A DNA stretch of 64,000 nucleotides from Methylobacterium radiotolerans JCM 2831. GTDB taxonomy: Bacteria; Pseudomonadota; Alphaproteobacteria; Rhizobiales; Beijerinckiaceae. This document shows, piece after piece, positions 52,784 through 61,906 of the stretch (the stretch's first letter is position 1; the number at the start of each line of letters is the position of its first letter). The notes under the pieces are model-generated. The model was not told the origin of the DNA. It saw nothing but the letters and a program-made list of their open reading frames with translations, and did not search any database. The translations under genes and the position numbers were made by a program. The DNA lies in contig NC_010505.1 of assembly GCF_000019725.1 (NCBI RefSeq), positions 248,001-312,000 on the forward strand, given 5' to 3'.

Positions 52784-53396
52784 TAGACACCTCTGAGCGG
52801 TGTCAAAAGCGAGAATAGCGCCAAGAACTTTGTTTCATATCGGAACAAGAACTCATACAGGCGCGGATGCGGCCGGCCCAATCTCGGACCTGGTCCGAGG
52901 TTCTCGCGGTCTGACGCCGACGTTTGCTCGAGCCCCGATCTGTCCCTGCGCCGGAGGCCGGCGCGGACGCCGCACCGGCAAGATCGTCCGAGCGGCGCCG
53001 AGGGGCGCTTCCGAAGGGGCGCCCCGGGAGTAGGAGAGATGTGCCTGCGCCCGCTAAAGCGGCTTCCGATCCTGTCGCAACGGGATGGAAAGCCGGCGAC
53101 CCCGGTCGAGGCAGTCGCGCCGTGCCTCATGCGTGAGGGAGAGGGCTGGGGTCAGAGCGAAGACGCTTCCCGATCGCGCGCCATCGCGGGCTCGATCAGG
53201 CCATCCTCCTTCGGCACGAATTGATCCCTCACCCTGTCCCGTCCCCGCAGGCGATGGGGCATCCGCGCCACAGACGGCAGGGGCTCGGCCAAGGCCTCGG
53301 TCCCAACCCGATCGCGAACGGCGCTACCATCTCGGACAGGGCCGCGCGCCGCTATCCCCTCGACGCGGAGCCGACGGCGGCGCGCGGGGATCGGCG
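52784..53396. other. 613-bp stretch without a supported gene
   Basis: Several open frames cross this stretch, but none has a ribosome binding site together with protein-like composition. It contains the upstream region of the small membrane protein and an imperfect palindrome at 53060-53095. Confidence 0.5.
53060..53095. repeat. Imperfect palindromic element, REP-like
   Basis: CGGCTT (53060-53065) pairs with AAGCCG (53090-53095), then CC with GG and ATCC with GGAT, with single bulges and a 6-base loop. About 14 of the base pairs are canonical or G-T. It resembles dispersed palindromic elements known from related genomes, but I found no second copy by eye in this window. Confidence 0.35.
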
Positions 53397-53732
53397 TCAG
53401 AGACGGCTGACCAGGAAGCCGAGCCCGAAGCCGACGAGTCCGGCCAAGATCAGGGAGGCGTGAGGCCACGCGACGGATGCCTGATGGCCTTCCCACGCGG
53501 CATGCCGGCTCCGGTCGTAGGCCTCGGCAGCCCGGTCCGAGACCTCGTCGGCCGCGTGCCGCACGGCGTCCTTGGCCTGGCCGTAGAGAGTCTCGGCGGT
53601 GCCTTGCGCCTCGCGCAGGCGCCCCTCGACCGAGTGTCGGTTCGAGCCGACCGCGTCGCCGACTGCGCCCTGTACCTTGCCGCCGAGCTCGCGTGCGGCG
53701 CCCGTGATCCTGTCGGTGTCGACCATTGCCAT
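53397..53732 (-). CDS. CsbD-family stress protein with C-terminal membrane helix
   Basis: 111 residues from the ATG at 53732 (GGAG upstream). The CsbD domain is at the start: TDRITGAARELGGKVQGAVGDAVGSNRHSVEGRLREAQGTAETLYGQAKDAV. A second charged helix and a C-terminal hydrophobic segment (ASLILAGLVGFGLGFLVSRL) follow; ordinary CsbD proteins lack the latter. General-stress-related, role unknown. Two ATG codons two residues apart (53732 and 53726) are both possible. Confidence 0.8.
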   Translation of the reverse strand: MAMVDTDRITGAARELGGKVQGAVGDAVGSNRHSVEGRLREAQGTAETLYGQAKDAVRHAADEVSDRAAEAYDRSRHAAWEGHQASVAWPHASLILAGLVGFGLGFLVSRL

Positions 53733-54238
53733 GCTCTCCGAATCCGTCGCGGACCGGTGTCGGAGCCGCGGCGGCCGAACACCCATCCCTTTGTGGCGAC
53801 TGGGGCAACAGCGGTCGCCTCCGCCCGTTCCCGAGATCGCTCGCGATCACCGGTCGATTCGCTTGGGGCCCCCGTTCCGTCGCCTATTGAAGCGACGACT
53901 TCGTCGCTCACGGGCCGTCGCTGTGCCGTCGACGCGACGCGCGGCGATCACTCGCCCCGTCGAGCTGTCCGGCATCGCGACTTCCGAGACCTCGTGCGGC
54001 TGGTCCTGGAGCCGTCGGGGGGGGGCTCGGCGACCCCGGCCGCGTGCGCGGCGGTCGTCCCGGAATCCGCTGCCTTCAACCCGGTCGGAGGCGAGGCCAG
54101 GCCGTGGCGCCGTGGACCCGAGCACCGGGAAACCCAGGCATGCGCGTGGCCGGCGGACGATGGCGTCAGGCGCGTTCCGCAGCCTCATTCAGGCCGCACT
54201 CACCGCCGAAGCGGCAAGCTTGAGTGTGAGGGGACCGG
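53733..54238. other. 506-bp stretch without a supported gene
   Basis: Arg/Ala/Gly-rich translations in all frames look like antisense or random reading of GC-rich DNA. It holds the leader of the endopeptidase gene. The CsbD promoter is presumably at the left edge. Confidence 0.5.
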
Positions 54239-56209
54239 ATGAACCAGGGCGGACGAGCACCGCGCGGCGAGTTGCCCATACTGCACCGGTCCCTGCCGAG
54301 CAGCGCCGCCGCGCCGCCGGCTGACGGCGCGACGCCGCTCGACCGGCGACGCCTGAATCGGCGCTGGCTCTGCGCCAGCTCTCTGATCGCTACCTGCGGC
54401 GCGGCCCTGATGGGGGCGGCGCTCCGCATGTCCGTGGACACCGATCTCAGGCCCGCCCCGCCGACGTTCCGCAAGGGTCCCGCCCAGGTGGCGGAAGGGC
54501 AGGGTGTGGCCGGACGGCGCGGCGACCGCCTCGTGCGGCACCAGCTCGTCGCCTCGGACCGGGAGGAGTTCTCCGCGCCGGTGGCTCACCAAGTCGGCGC
54601 GCGCGAGATTATCCGGACCCAGCCCTTCGTGCGGCTCGTGTCCAGCCTGTCATCCGGCGACGAGGTCGACGGGCAGATCCCGCCCTTCGATCCCACGCGC
54701 CAGCTCGCCGAGGACGGGCAGGTCGCCGCGGTTTCCGACGAACCGGAGGACGATCCGTCCGGTACCATGGTCACGATCACGCGCTCCGATCTCGCGGGCA
54801 CGCCAGTCCCGGACGACGCGCCCGGCCTGAGCGACGAGGATGTCACCGCTCTCGTGGAGACGCGGGCGCAGGTCACGCGGGAGGCGGGTTCGCGGATCGC
54901 CGTGCCGTTCGCGCCGCAGAGGCAGCTCTCCCAGATCCTGGACGCCGCGCCGGACGACGCGTCCGCGAAGGCCGCCGGCGCGGATGCGGGCCATGACCCG
55001 TTTCACGCGATCGAGGTGCGGGTCGTTCCGGAGAACATCACGGACCTCGCCGAGACCGAGGCCGCCTCGGGCCTGAGCCTCACCGAGACCCGCGACGTCG
55101 TGCTCAAGCGCGGCGAGACCCTGGCCGACACGCTGGCGGCGAACGGCGCCGAGCCCGCGCGCGTGAAGGCCATCCTCGCCGCCTTCAGCGACCACGCCCG
55201 CACCGGCCTCTCCGAGGGGCAGCATGTGGATCTGCTCCTCATCCGGTCGCGCGCCGGCCAGTCCGCGCGGCAGATCAGCCGCGTGACGCTCTACGGCGCG
55301 GGGGGCGTCGAGGAGATCGTCGCGGAACGGGATTCCGGCGGCTTCGTCACGGTCGCGCCGCCGTCGGCGCAGTTCGCGGCGGCGCGCACGGGCGACGACG
55401 GCGACGGCTCCGGCGCGACCCTCTACAGGAGCATCTACGAGGCGGTCCTGCGCAACGGACTGCCCGGCATCCTGGCCGAGCGCATCGTCGGAATCTTCGC
55501 GTTCGGCCTGGACATGCAGCACCGGGTCAACCCGTCCGACCGGCTGGAGGTGCTGTTCAGTCCGAGCGAGAAGGCGGGTGGACCGCCCGAGGTCCGCTAC
55601 GTTGCCCTGACGCTCGACGGCGTGAAACACCGCGCCTACCGGTTCGAGGCGCCCGAGGCCGGGGCGGCCAGCTACTTCAGCGAGACGGGCAGCTCGCTCC
55701 GCAAGTTCCTCATGCGCATGCCGATCGCGGAGGGGCGGATCACCTCGCCGTTCGGCACGCGCGTTCACCCGATCCTGCACTACGCCCGCTTCCACAACGG
55801 CGTCGACTGGGCCAACAAGGCCGGCACGCCGATCATGGCGACGGGCGACGGAACGGTGGCGTATGCGGGTCCGCGCGGCGGCTACGGCAACCGCGTCGAG
55901 ATCCACCACGCCAACGGCTACGTGACGGCCTACAATCACCTGCAGCGGCTCGCGCACGGCGTTCAGGCCGGCGCCGCCGTCCATCAGGGGCAGGTGATTG
56001 CCTATATGGGCTCGACCGGGCTCTCGACGGGGCCCCACGTCCACTACGAGGTGAGCGTCAACGGCCACTTCCTGGATCCGATGGCGATCCGCCTGCCCGA
56101 CAGCCAGGGGGTATCGGCCAAGCTGATGACGGCCTTCGAGCGGCAGGTAGCGGCGACGAACACACTTCGCCACCACGGAGCCCTGGCGATGTCCGCACTG
56201 CCGCTCTGA
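54239..56209 (+). CDS. M23-family peptidoglycan endopeptidase
   Basis: 656 residues. A cytoplasmic N-terminus of about 40 residues precedes one membrane helix (WLCASSLIATCGAALMGAAL). A long periplasmic linker contains a LysM-like or regulatory region (about 270-440). The Zn-dependent M23 catalytic domain follows, with motif HNGVD (H519, D523) and the closing HVHYEV (H600, H602). Such enzymes cut peptide cross-bridges during division or growth. The start is the ATG at 54239 with GAGGGGA upstream. Monocistronic. Confidence 0.87.
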   Translation: MNQGGRAPRGELPILHRSLPSSAAAPPADGATPLDRRRLNRRWLCASSLIATCGAALMGAALRMSVDTDLRPAPPTFRKGPAQVAEGQGVAGRRGDRLVRHQLVASDREEFSAPVAHQVGAREIIRTQPFVRLVSSLSSGDEVDGQIPPFDPTRQLAEDGQVAAVSDEPEDDPSGTMVTITRSDLAGTPVPDDAPGLSDEDVTALVETRAQVTREAGSRIAVPFAPQRQLSQILDAAPDDASAKAAGADAGHDPFHAIEVRVVPENITDLAETEAASGLSLTETRDVVLKRGETLADTLAANGAEPARVKAILAAFSDHARTGLSEGQHVDLLLIRSRAGQSARQISRVTLYGAGGVEEIVAERDSGGFVTVAPPSAQFAAARTGDDGDGSGATLYRSIYEAVLRNGLPGILAERIVGIFAFGLDMQHRVNPSDRLEVLFSPSEKAGGPPEVRYVALTLDGVKHRAYRFEAPEAGAASYFSETGSSLRKFLMRMPIAEGRITSPFGTRVHPILHYARFHNGVDWANKAGTPIMATGDGTVAYAGPRGGYGNRVEIHHANGYVTAYNHLQRLAHGVQAGAAVHQGQVIAYMGSTGLSTGPHVHYEVSVNGHFLDPMAIRLPDSQGVSAKLMTAFERQVAATNTLRHHGALAMSALPL

Positions 56210-56227
56210 GCCGGTCGTCCGTGCCAG

Positions 56228-56395
56228 TCAGGCGGCCTGTGCCCGCCGCTTGGCCTTCTTCAGGCGCCGCAGACCGCGGATCGCGCGGACGAGGCGCTTG
56301 GCTTGCCGCTTCTCGCACGTCTCCGTGACAGCGCGGCCAGCGACCTTGACCATGAAGTGCCCGTCGGCAGCCTTCTCCTTGGTGACGTAGTGCAT
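56228..56395 (-). CDS. Small basic protein (55 residues)
   Basis: From the ATG at 56395 (AGGAG eight bases upstream) reads MHYVTKEKAADGHFMVKVAGRAVTETCEKRQAKRLVRAIRGLRRLKKAKRRAQAA. The first half is a small beta-like stretch, the second a strongly basic helix that may bind nucleic acid or the membrane. No known family. A longer frame upstream to 56569 has no protein-like content. Confidence 0.5.
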   Translation of the reverse strand: MHYVTKEKAADGHFMVKVAGRAVTETCEKRQAKRLVRAIRGLRRLKKAKRRAQAA

Positions 56396-56565
56396 GGCGG
56401 GAACTCCTGCTGTCCGAGGTTCGGTTGCCGAACGGCCTGTCTCCGGAATTCGCGAGCGCGGCGCGCGTCTCTCGAGAGAGAAACGCGGTACCGGGGAAAT
56501 AACGGCGTCGGGCGGCCTCGCAACCCGCCTCCCGCCTTCGTGATCCGGCCGAAGCAACCTCGCCG

Positions 56566-57306
56566 TCATCGCGCGGAGGCGGCGCCGGCCGCCGCGATCT
56601 CGGCCTTGGCGCGCCCGAGATCTTCCTGGAAACGGGGATCGCGCAGCAGGGCCTCCGCGATCACGGCCGCGGCGATCCGCCCGGCCTCCAGATCGGACGG
56701 GAAATGGGTCCCGGCGATCATCCGGTTGGCGCCGTAGCCGACCGCGAACGCGACCAGGGCCCGGCGCTTGGCCGGGACGAGCTGCGCCAGCACCGTCGCC
56801 GCGAGGTGGCCGAAGGTCGCGTGGCCGCTCGGGTAGGACGTGCTGTCGGAGCGGTGCCCGTACGTCGCGAGATCGGGCTCGAGCGTGTAGGGACGTGGCC
56901 GGCCGATGGCGGTCTTGGCGGCGAGCACGGCCAGTTCGCCGTCTTGGAACACGCGCTCGATCAGCGCGGCGGTGACGGGCATCGCCCGTGCCGTGAAGGC
57001 CGGTCCAAGAACCTCGGTGAAGCGGTCGAGCGTGCAGGGCAGGTTCGCCGTGATGCGGCGCTCGTCGTCAGGGGTGCGGGCACCGACGGCGGCCTCGACA
57101 GCCCGAAGATCCGCCCGCTGCATCTCGGAGTCCGGCTCGGGCGGCGGCGGCAAGACCCGCTGCAGCGCCAGCGCCTCCGGGTCGATGTAGGTGCTGTGCA
57201 GGGTGCCGGCGGCCGCCGGGGCAACCGCTGGGAGGGCGAACACGACGAGACCGGCGAGGCAGGCAGCCCGCGCGCGGCGCCCCGCACCGGTGATTCGACG
57301 CCTCAT
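56566..57306 (-). CDS. Class A acid phosphatase (PAP2 superfamily)
   Basis: 246 residues. A signal peptide (RAACLAGLVVFALPAVAPAAA) precedes the PAP2 domain. The three phosphatase motifs are visible: K131...RP (KTAIGRPRP, K131, R138, P139), PSGH (159-162) and R195...H201...D205 (NRMIAGTHFPSD), with Asn for the first Ser of the last motif. Periplasmic non-specific phosphatase of the PhoN type, releasing phosphate from organic esters. Same strand as the MFS gene upstream (10-bp gap), so possibly cotranscribed. Confidence 0.88.
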   Translation of the reverse strand: MRRRITGAGRRARAACLAGLVVFALPAVAPAAAGTLHSTYIDPEALALQRVLPPPPEPDSEMQRADLRAVEAAVGARTPDDERRITANLPCTLDRFTEVLGPAFTARAMPVTAALIERVFQDGELAVLAAKTAIGRPRPYTLEPDLATYGHRSDSTSYPSGHATFGHLAATVLAQLVPAKRRALVAFAVGYGANRMIAGTHFPSDLEAGRIAAAVIAEALLRDPRFQEDLGRAKAEIAAAGAASAR

Positions 57307-57315
57307 GATTCCTCC

Positions 57316-58605
57316 CTACGCGCTTCCCGACACGCTACCGGGCACGAGACCCCGCAGCCACGCGCCCGGGCCGCCGCGCGGCGCGTCTAGGGCGCTCTCC
57401 GGCATCAGCAGCACCAGCACCGCGAGCGCCGCAACGGCCACCGCGGCGCAGGCGAGGTAGGCCGCGTGGAATCCGGCCGCCTGGACGAGGCTCCCGGCGA
57501 TGACGAAGGACAGCGCCGCGCCCGCGCCCTGAAGGGTCCCGATCAATCCGTGGGCGGCGTTGTAGCGGCCAGTCCCGCGGGTGATGTCGGCCATCACCAG
57601 GGGTTTGACCGCGCTCAGCAGCCCGGCGCCGACGCCGTCGAGGCATTGGACGGCGATGAGCCAGAACGGGTCGCGCCAGACGAGATAGAGCAGGGCCCGC
57701 GCGGGCAGGGCGGCGAAGCCGATCACCAGTAGCGGCTTACGGCCCCAGCGCTCGGCCCGGCGGCCGACGAGGAGGCCCATCGGCACCATCACCGCCTGCG
57801 CGCCGATGATGCAGACGGAGACGATGACGGACGACCAGTCCGGCCGGGTCTGGCCGATCTCCTGCGCCACCAGCGTCAGCAGCGGCGCGTTGGCGAAGTG
57901 GAACAGCATCACGCAGACCGCGAAGACCATCAGCGGACGGCAGGTCAGCAGCGTCCGCCAGCGCGTCGGCGCCGCGTCCGCCCCGCCTTCGCCGCCCCCG
58001 CGGGCCCGCCGCGCGTCGATCGCCCGGCGGGGTATCGCGTAGAGCGCTGCGGCGGAGACGATCGCGCAGGCCGGGACGAGCAGGAAGACGGCGCGGTCCG
58101 GGAACAGCCAGCCCACGAGGCCGATCAGTCCCGCGATGGCCACGTTCCCTGTCCGCTCTAAGGCCGCGTTGCGGCCGAAGCGCCGGGGCAGTTTCCCGGC
58201 CGGGAACAGCCCGAGGGTCAGCGTCGCGATCGTCGGGCTGAGCATCCCGCCGACCGCGGCGAGGACGCAGGAGGCGGCGAGGACGGGCCAGAAGTGCGGC
58301 GCCACGGCGACGAGCACGGTGGCGAGTGACAGGGCCACGAGCGCCCCGAGCAGGATCCGCCGCTTGTCGCCCACGGCGTCGATGGCGGTCCCGATCGGCG
58401 TCTGCGCCGCGATGCCGACGATCCCCGACACCGTGCCGACCAGCCCGATCGCGGCGTCGTCCCAGCCGCGATGCACAAAGAGGTACACGTTCAGATAGGG
58501 CTTGATCGCCCCATTGACGTCGATGAGCAGGAGATTGAGCAGATCGAGGGCTCGGGCGTTGGACGGTTCCCGCGGGGCCGGATCCGTCTTTCCTCGCTCG
58601 CTCAT
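57316..58605 (-). CDS. MFS transporter
   Basis: 429 residues with about twelve membrane helices (AIGLVGTVSGIVGIAAQTPIG, TVLVAVAPHFWPVLAASCVLAAVGGMLSP, LMVFAVCVMLFHFANAPLLTLVAQ, VMVPMGLLVGRRAERWGRKPLLVIG). The fourth example contains an MFS loop-8/9 signature, GRRAERWGRKPLL. Drug or small-molecule efflux or uptake; the substrate is unknown. The ATG at 58605 (MSERGKTDP) is preferred to the longer frame at 58680, which is intergenic. The downstream PAP2 gene starts only 10 bp away. Confidence 0.85.
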   Translation of the reverse strand: MSERGKTDPAPREPSNARALDLLNLLLIDVNGAIKPYLNVYLFVHRGWDDAAIGLVGTVSGIVGIAAQTPIGTAIDAVGDKRRILLGALVALSLATVLVAVAPHFWPVLAASCVLAAVGGMLSPTIATLTLGLFPAGKLPRRFGRNAALERTGNVAIAGLIGLVGWLFPDRAVFLLVPACAIVSAAALYAIPRRAIDARRARGGGEGGADAAPTRWRTLLTCRPLMVFAVCVMLFHFANAPLLTLVAQEIGQTRPDWSSVIVSVCIIGAQAVMVPMGLLVGRRAERWGRKPLLVIGFAALPARALLYLVWRDPFWLIAVQCLDGVGAGLLSAVKPLVMADITRGTGRYNAAHGLIGTLQGAGAALSFVIAGSLVQAAGFHAAYLACAAVAVAALAVLVLLMPESALDAPRGGPGAWLRGLVPGSVSGSA

Positions 58606-58722
58606 GTCCTGCGTCAACCGGCTGGCTCCCTTTTCAGCCAACCTAGGGCACCGGGCGCCGGCCCGGAGGGGGCGGCCCACTTCCGGACGGTCACCGGGAG
58701 GGCCCGTCGCCGCGAACGCGGC

Positions 58723-61700
58723 TCAGCGCGACGTCTCCGGCGTTCCTGGGGCGCCCGCCCGCGCGCCGCCATCCGCCAGACTCGGGGCGGTGCGGGCGCC
58801 CATGGCCCGGGCGATCAGTACGTAGAAGAGCGGCGTGGCGAACACGGCCAGCACGGTCGCGGTGACCATGCCGCCGAGCACGCCCGTGCCGATGGCCCGC
58901 TGGCTGTTCATGCTCGCGCCGTTGGCGACCGCGAGGGGCACGACGCCGAGGATGAAGGCGAACGAGGTCATGATGATCGGCCGGAAGCGCAGCTCGCAGG
59001 CCTCCAGCGCCGCCGCCTGGACGGGGCGGCCCCGCGCCACGAGGTCCTTGGCCACTTCGATGATCAGGATCGCGTTCTTCGCGGTCAGGCCGATCACGGT
59101 GATCAGGCCGACCTTGAAATAGACGTCGTTCGGCATGTCGCGGACGAGCATGGCGAAGATCGCCCCGACCACGCCCGTCGGCACCACGAGCAGCACCGCC
59201 AGCGGGATGGCCCAGCTCTCGTAGAGCGCCGCGAGGCAGAGGAAGACGCAGACCAGCGCCAGGGCCAGCAGGTAGGTCGCTTGGCTGCCCGAGAGCTTCT
59301 CCTGCAGCGACTGACCGGTCCAGGCGAAGTCGAAGCCCGGCGGCAATTGCGCGGCGAGGCGCTCCATCTCGGCCATGGCGTCGCCGCTGGCGTAGCCCGG
59401 CGCGGCGCTGCCGGAGATCTTGATGCTCGGGTAGCCGTTGAAGCCGACGATCTGCGACGGCCCCATCGTCCAGGCAATTCGTGCGAAGGACTGGAGCGGC
59501 ACCATCTGCCCCTTGGCGTTGCGCACGTTGAGGTCGAGCAGGTCCTCGGCCCTCATGCGGCGCCCGGCCTCCGCCTGCACGATCACGCGCTGCATGCGCG
59601 CTTGGTTCGGGAAGTCGTTCACGTAGGCCGAGCCGAGGCTCGTCGAGAGCGCGTCGTTGATGTCGGCGAAGGTGACGCCGAGCGCGTTCGCCTTCTGACG
59701 ATCCAGGGTCAGCTCGATCTGCGGGGCGGTCGGCAGGCCCTCGACGTAGACGCCCTGGAGGATCGGGCTCTGCTGGGCCGCCTTGAGCAGCTGGTCGCGC
59801 GCGGCGGCCAGTGCGGCCTGCCCCTGCTGCGCCCTGTCCTGCAGGCGGAAGGCGAAGCCGCTCGAATTGCCCAGGGCCTCGATGGCCGGCGGCGACAGCG
59901 CCATGGCGATGGCGTCCGGCAGGCCGCCGAGCACCGCGTTGGCCCGGGCGCTGACCGCCTCGGCGCCGTTGCCGGGACCGCGCTCCGCCCAGTCCTTCAA
60001 GGTGACGAAGGCGATGGCGGCGTTCTGGCCCTGGCCCGAGAAGCCGTAGCCGAGCAGCGTCGTCCGCGCTGCCACCGCCGGCTCGGCTCCGAAATGGTCC
60101 TCGATCCGCCGGACCACGTCGAGGGTGCGCCCCGCGGCCGATTCCGGTGGCGTCTGCGCGTCGACGATGACGTAGCCCTGGTCCTCGATGGGCAGGAAGC
60201 TCGTGGGCATGCGCAGGTAACCCCAGCCGAGGGCCGCTACGAGGGCCGCGTAGACGAGGAGCGCTCGCACGGGCCGGCGCAGCATCCCGGCGACGCCGGA
60301 CCGGTAGGCCCGCGTGCCAGCCTGGAACCGGCGGTTGAACCAGCCGAAGAAGCGGCTCTCGGCGTGGCCCTGGCCGGCCTCGACGGGCCTGAGCAGCGTC
60401 GCGCAGAGCGCGGGCGTCAGCGACAGCGCCAGGAAGGCCGAGAAGGCGATCGAGGTCGCCATGCTGACCGCGAACTGGCGGTAGATCACCCCGACCGAAC
60501 CGGGGAAGAAGGCGAGCGGCACGAACACGGCGATCAGCACCGCGGTGATTCCGACGATGGCGCCGGTGATCTGGCCCATGGCCTTGCGGGTCGCCGCCGT
60601 CGGAGGCAACCCCTCCTCGACCATGATCCGCTCGACGTTCTCGACGACCACGATGGCGTCGTCCACGAGGATGCCGATGGCCAGCACCATGCCGAACATC
60701 GTCAGCACGTTGATCGAGAAGCCGGCGACGAGCAGCGCGCCGCAGGTTCCGAGCAGCGCCACCGGCACGACGATGGTCGGGATCAGGGTGTAGCGGATGT
60801 TCTGCAGGAACAGGAACATCACCGCGAAGACCAGCGCCATCGCCTCGGCGAGCGTCATCAGCACCTTCCGGATCGACACCTCGACGAAGGGCGTCGTGTC
60901 GTAGGGCACCGTCACGCTGACATTGGCCGGCAGCGTGCGCTGGAGCTTCGCGATCCGCGCCTTCACGCCGGTCGCGGCCGCGAGGGCGTTGCCGCCGGGC
61001 GCGAGCTGGATGCCGATGCCGGCGGCCGGGCGGCCGTCCTGGCGAGTCTGCATCGCGTAGGACTGGCCGCCGAGCTCGACCTCGGCCACGTCGCGCAGGC
61101 GCACGAGCGAGCCGTCCGGGTTGGCGCGCAGCACGATCTCGGCGAACTCGGCCACCGTGGTCAGCTGGCCCTTGACCAGTACGTTCGCGGCGATGCGCTG
61201 GCCCTCCGCCGCCGGCTGGGCGCCGACGGTCCCCGAGGCGACCTGGGCGTTCTGCGCCTGGACCGCGGCCGTGACGTCGCCCGGCACCATGCCGAGCCCG
61301 ACGAGCTTCACCGGATCGACCCAGATCCGCAGTGCCTTCTCGGACGAGAACAGGGTCGCGCGCCCGACGCCGGGCACGCGCCGCAGCTCGCCCAGGATGC
61401 GCCGCGCGGCGAGGTCGCCGAGATCGCTCTCACTCAGGGATCCGTCGCGGGAACTGACCACGACGAACTGCAGGAAGCTCGTGCTGGCCTCCTCGACGAT
61501 GATGCCCTGCTGGGTGACCGCCCGGGGCAGGCGCGCCTCGACGCGCTTGATGCGGTTCTGGACCGCCACGGTGGCTCTCGACGGGTCCGAGCCAGGAGCG
61601 AAGGACGCGAGGATCTGCGCCTGCCCCGACGTGTCGCTCGTGGACTCGAAGTACATCAGCCCGGGGATGCCGTTCAGCTCCTCCTCGATGATCCGGGTGA

Positions 61701-61881
61701 CGCCGTCGTAGAGCCGCTCGGGCGGCGCGCCCGGGTAGGTGGCCGTCGTCTGGATCGTGACCGGGGCGACGTCCGGGTACTGCGAGATCGGCAGGAAGAC
61801 GATCGAGATCGCGCCGACCAGCACGATGAAGATGGAGATCGCCCAGGCGAAGATCGGGCGCTCGATGAAGAAGCGGGTCAT
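58723..61881 (-). CDS. RND multidrug efflux permease (HAE1 family, AcrB-like)
   Basis: 1052 residues, the size of AcrB/MexB. MTRFFIERPIFAWAISIFIVLVGAISIVFLPISQYPDVAPVTIQTTATYPGA and the proton-relay block GILVDDAIVVVENVERIM are textbook HAE1 sequences. Twelve membrane helices and two large periplasmic loops can be followed. The trimer exports drugs or other hydrophobic compounds with the adaptor and an outer-membrane channel, whose gene is not in this window. It lies 25 bp downstream of the adaptor gene in the same operon, controlled by the TetR gene on the other side. Confidence 0.95.
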   Translation of the reverse strand: MTRFFIERPIFAWAISIFIVLVGAISIVFLPISQYPDVAPVTIQTTATYPGAPPERLYDGVTRIIEEELNGIPGLMYFESTSDTSGQAQILASFAPGSDPSRATVAVQNRIKRVEARLPRAVTQQGIIVEEASTSFLQFVVVSSRDGSLSESDLGDLAARRILGELRRVPGVGRATLFSSEKALRIWVDPVKLVGLGMVPGDVTAAVQAQNAQVASGTVGAQPAAEGQRIAANVLVKGQLTTVAEFAEIVLRANPDGSLVRLRDVAEVELGGQSYAMQTRQDGRPAAGIGIQLAPGGNALAAATGVKARIAKLQRTLPANVSVTVPYDTTPFVEVSIRKVLMTLAEAMALVFAVMFLFLQNIRYTLIPTIVVPVALLGTCGALLVAGFSINVLTMFGMVLAIGILVDDAIVVVENVERIMVEEGLPPTAATRKAMGQITGAIVGITAVLIAVFVPLAFFPGSVGVIYRQFAVSMATSIAFSAFLALSLTPALCATLLRPVEAGQGHAESRFFGWFNRRFQAGTRAYRSGVAGMLRRPVRALLVYAALVAALGWGYLRMPTSFLPIEDQGYVIVDAQTPPESAAGRTLDVVRRIEDHFGAEPAVAARTTLLGYGFSGQGQNAAIAFVTLKDWAERGPGNGAEAVSARANAVLGGLPDAIAMALSPPAIEALGNSSGFAFRLQDRAQQGQAALAAARDQLLKAAQQSPILQGVYVEGLPTAPQIELTLDRQKANALGVTFADINDALSTSLGSAYVNDFPNQARMQRVIVQAEAGRRMRAEDLLDLNVRNAKGQMVPLQSFARIAWTMGPSQIVGFNGYPSIKISGSAAPGYASGDAMAEMERLAAQLPPGFDFAWTGQSLQEKLSGSQATYLLALALVCVFLCLAALYESWAIPLAVLLVVPTGVVGAIFAMLVRDMPNDVYFKVGLITVIGLTAKNAILIIEVAKDLVARGRPVQAAALEACELRFRPIIMTSFAFILGVVPLAVANGASMNSQRAIGTGVLGGMVTATVLAVFATPLFYVLIARAMGARTAPSLADGGARAGAPGTPETSR

Positions 61882-61906
61882 GGCGGGTCGAGCCTGCGTG
61901 ACGGAG

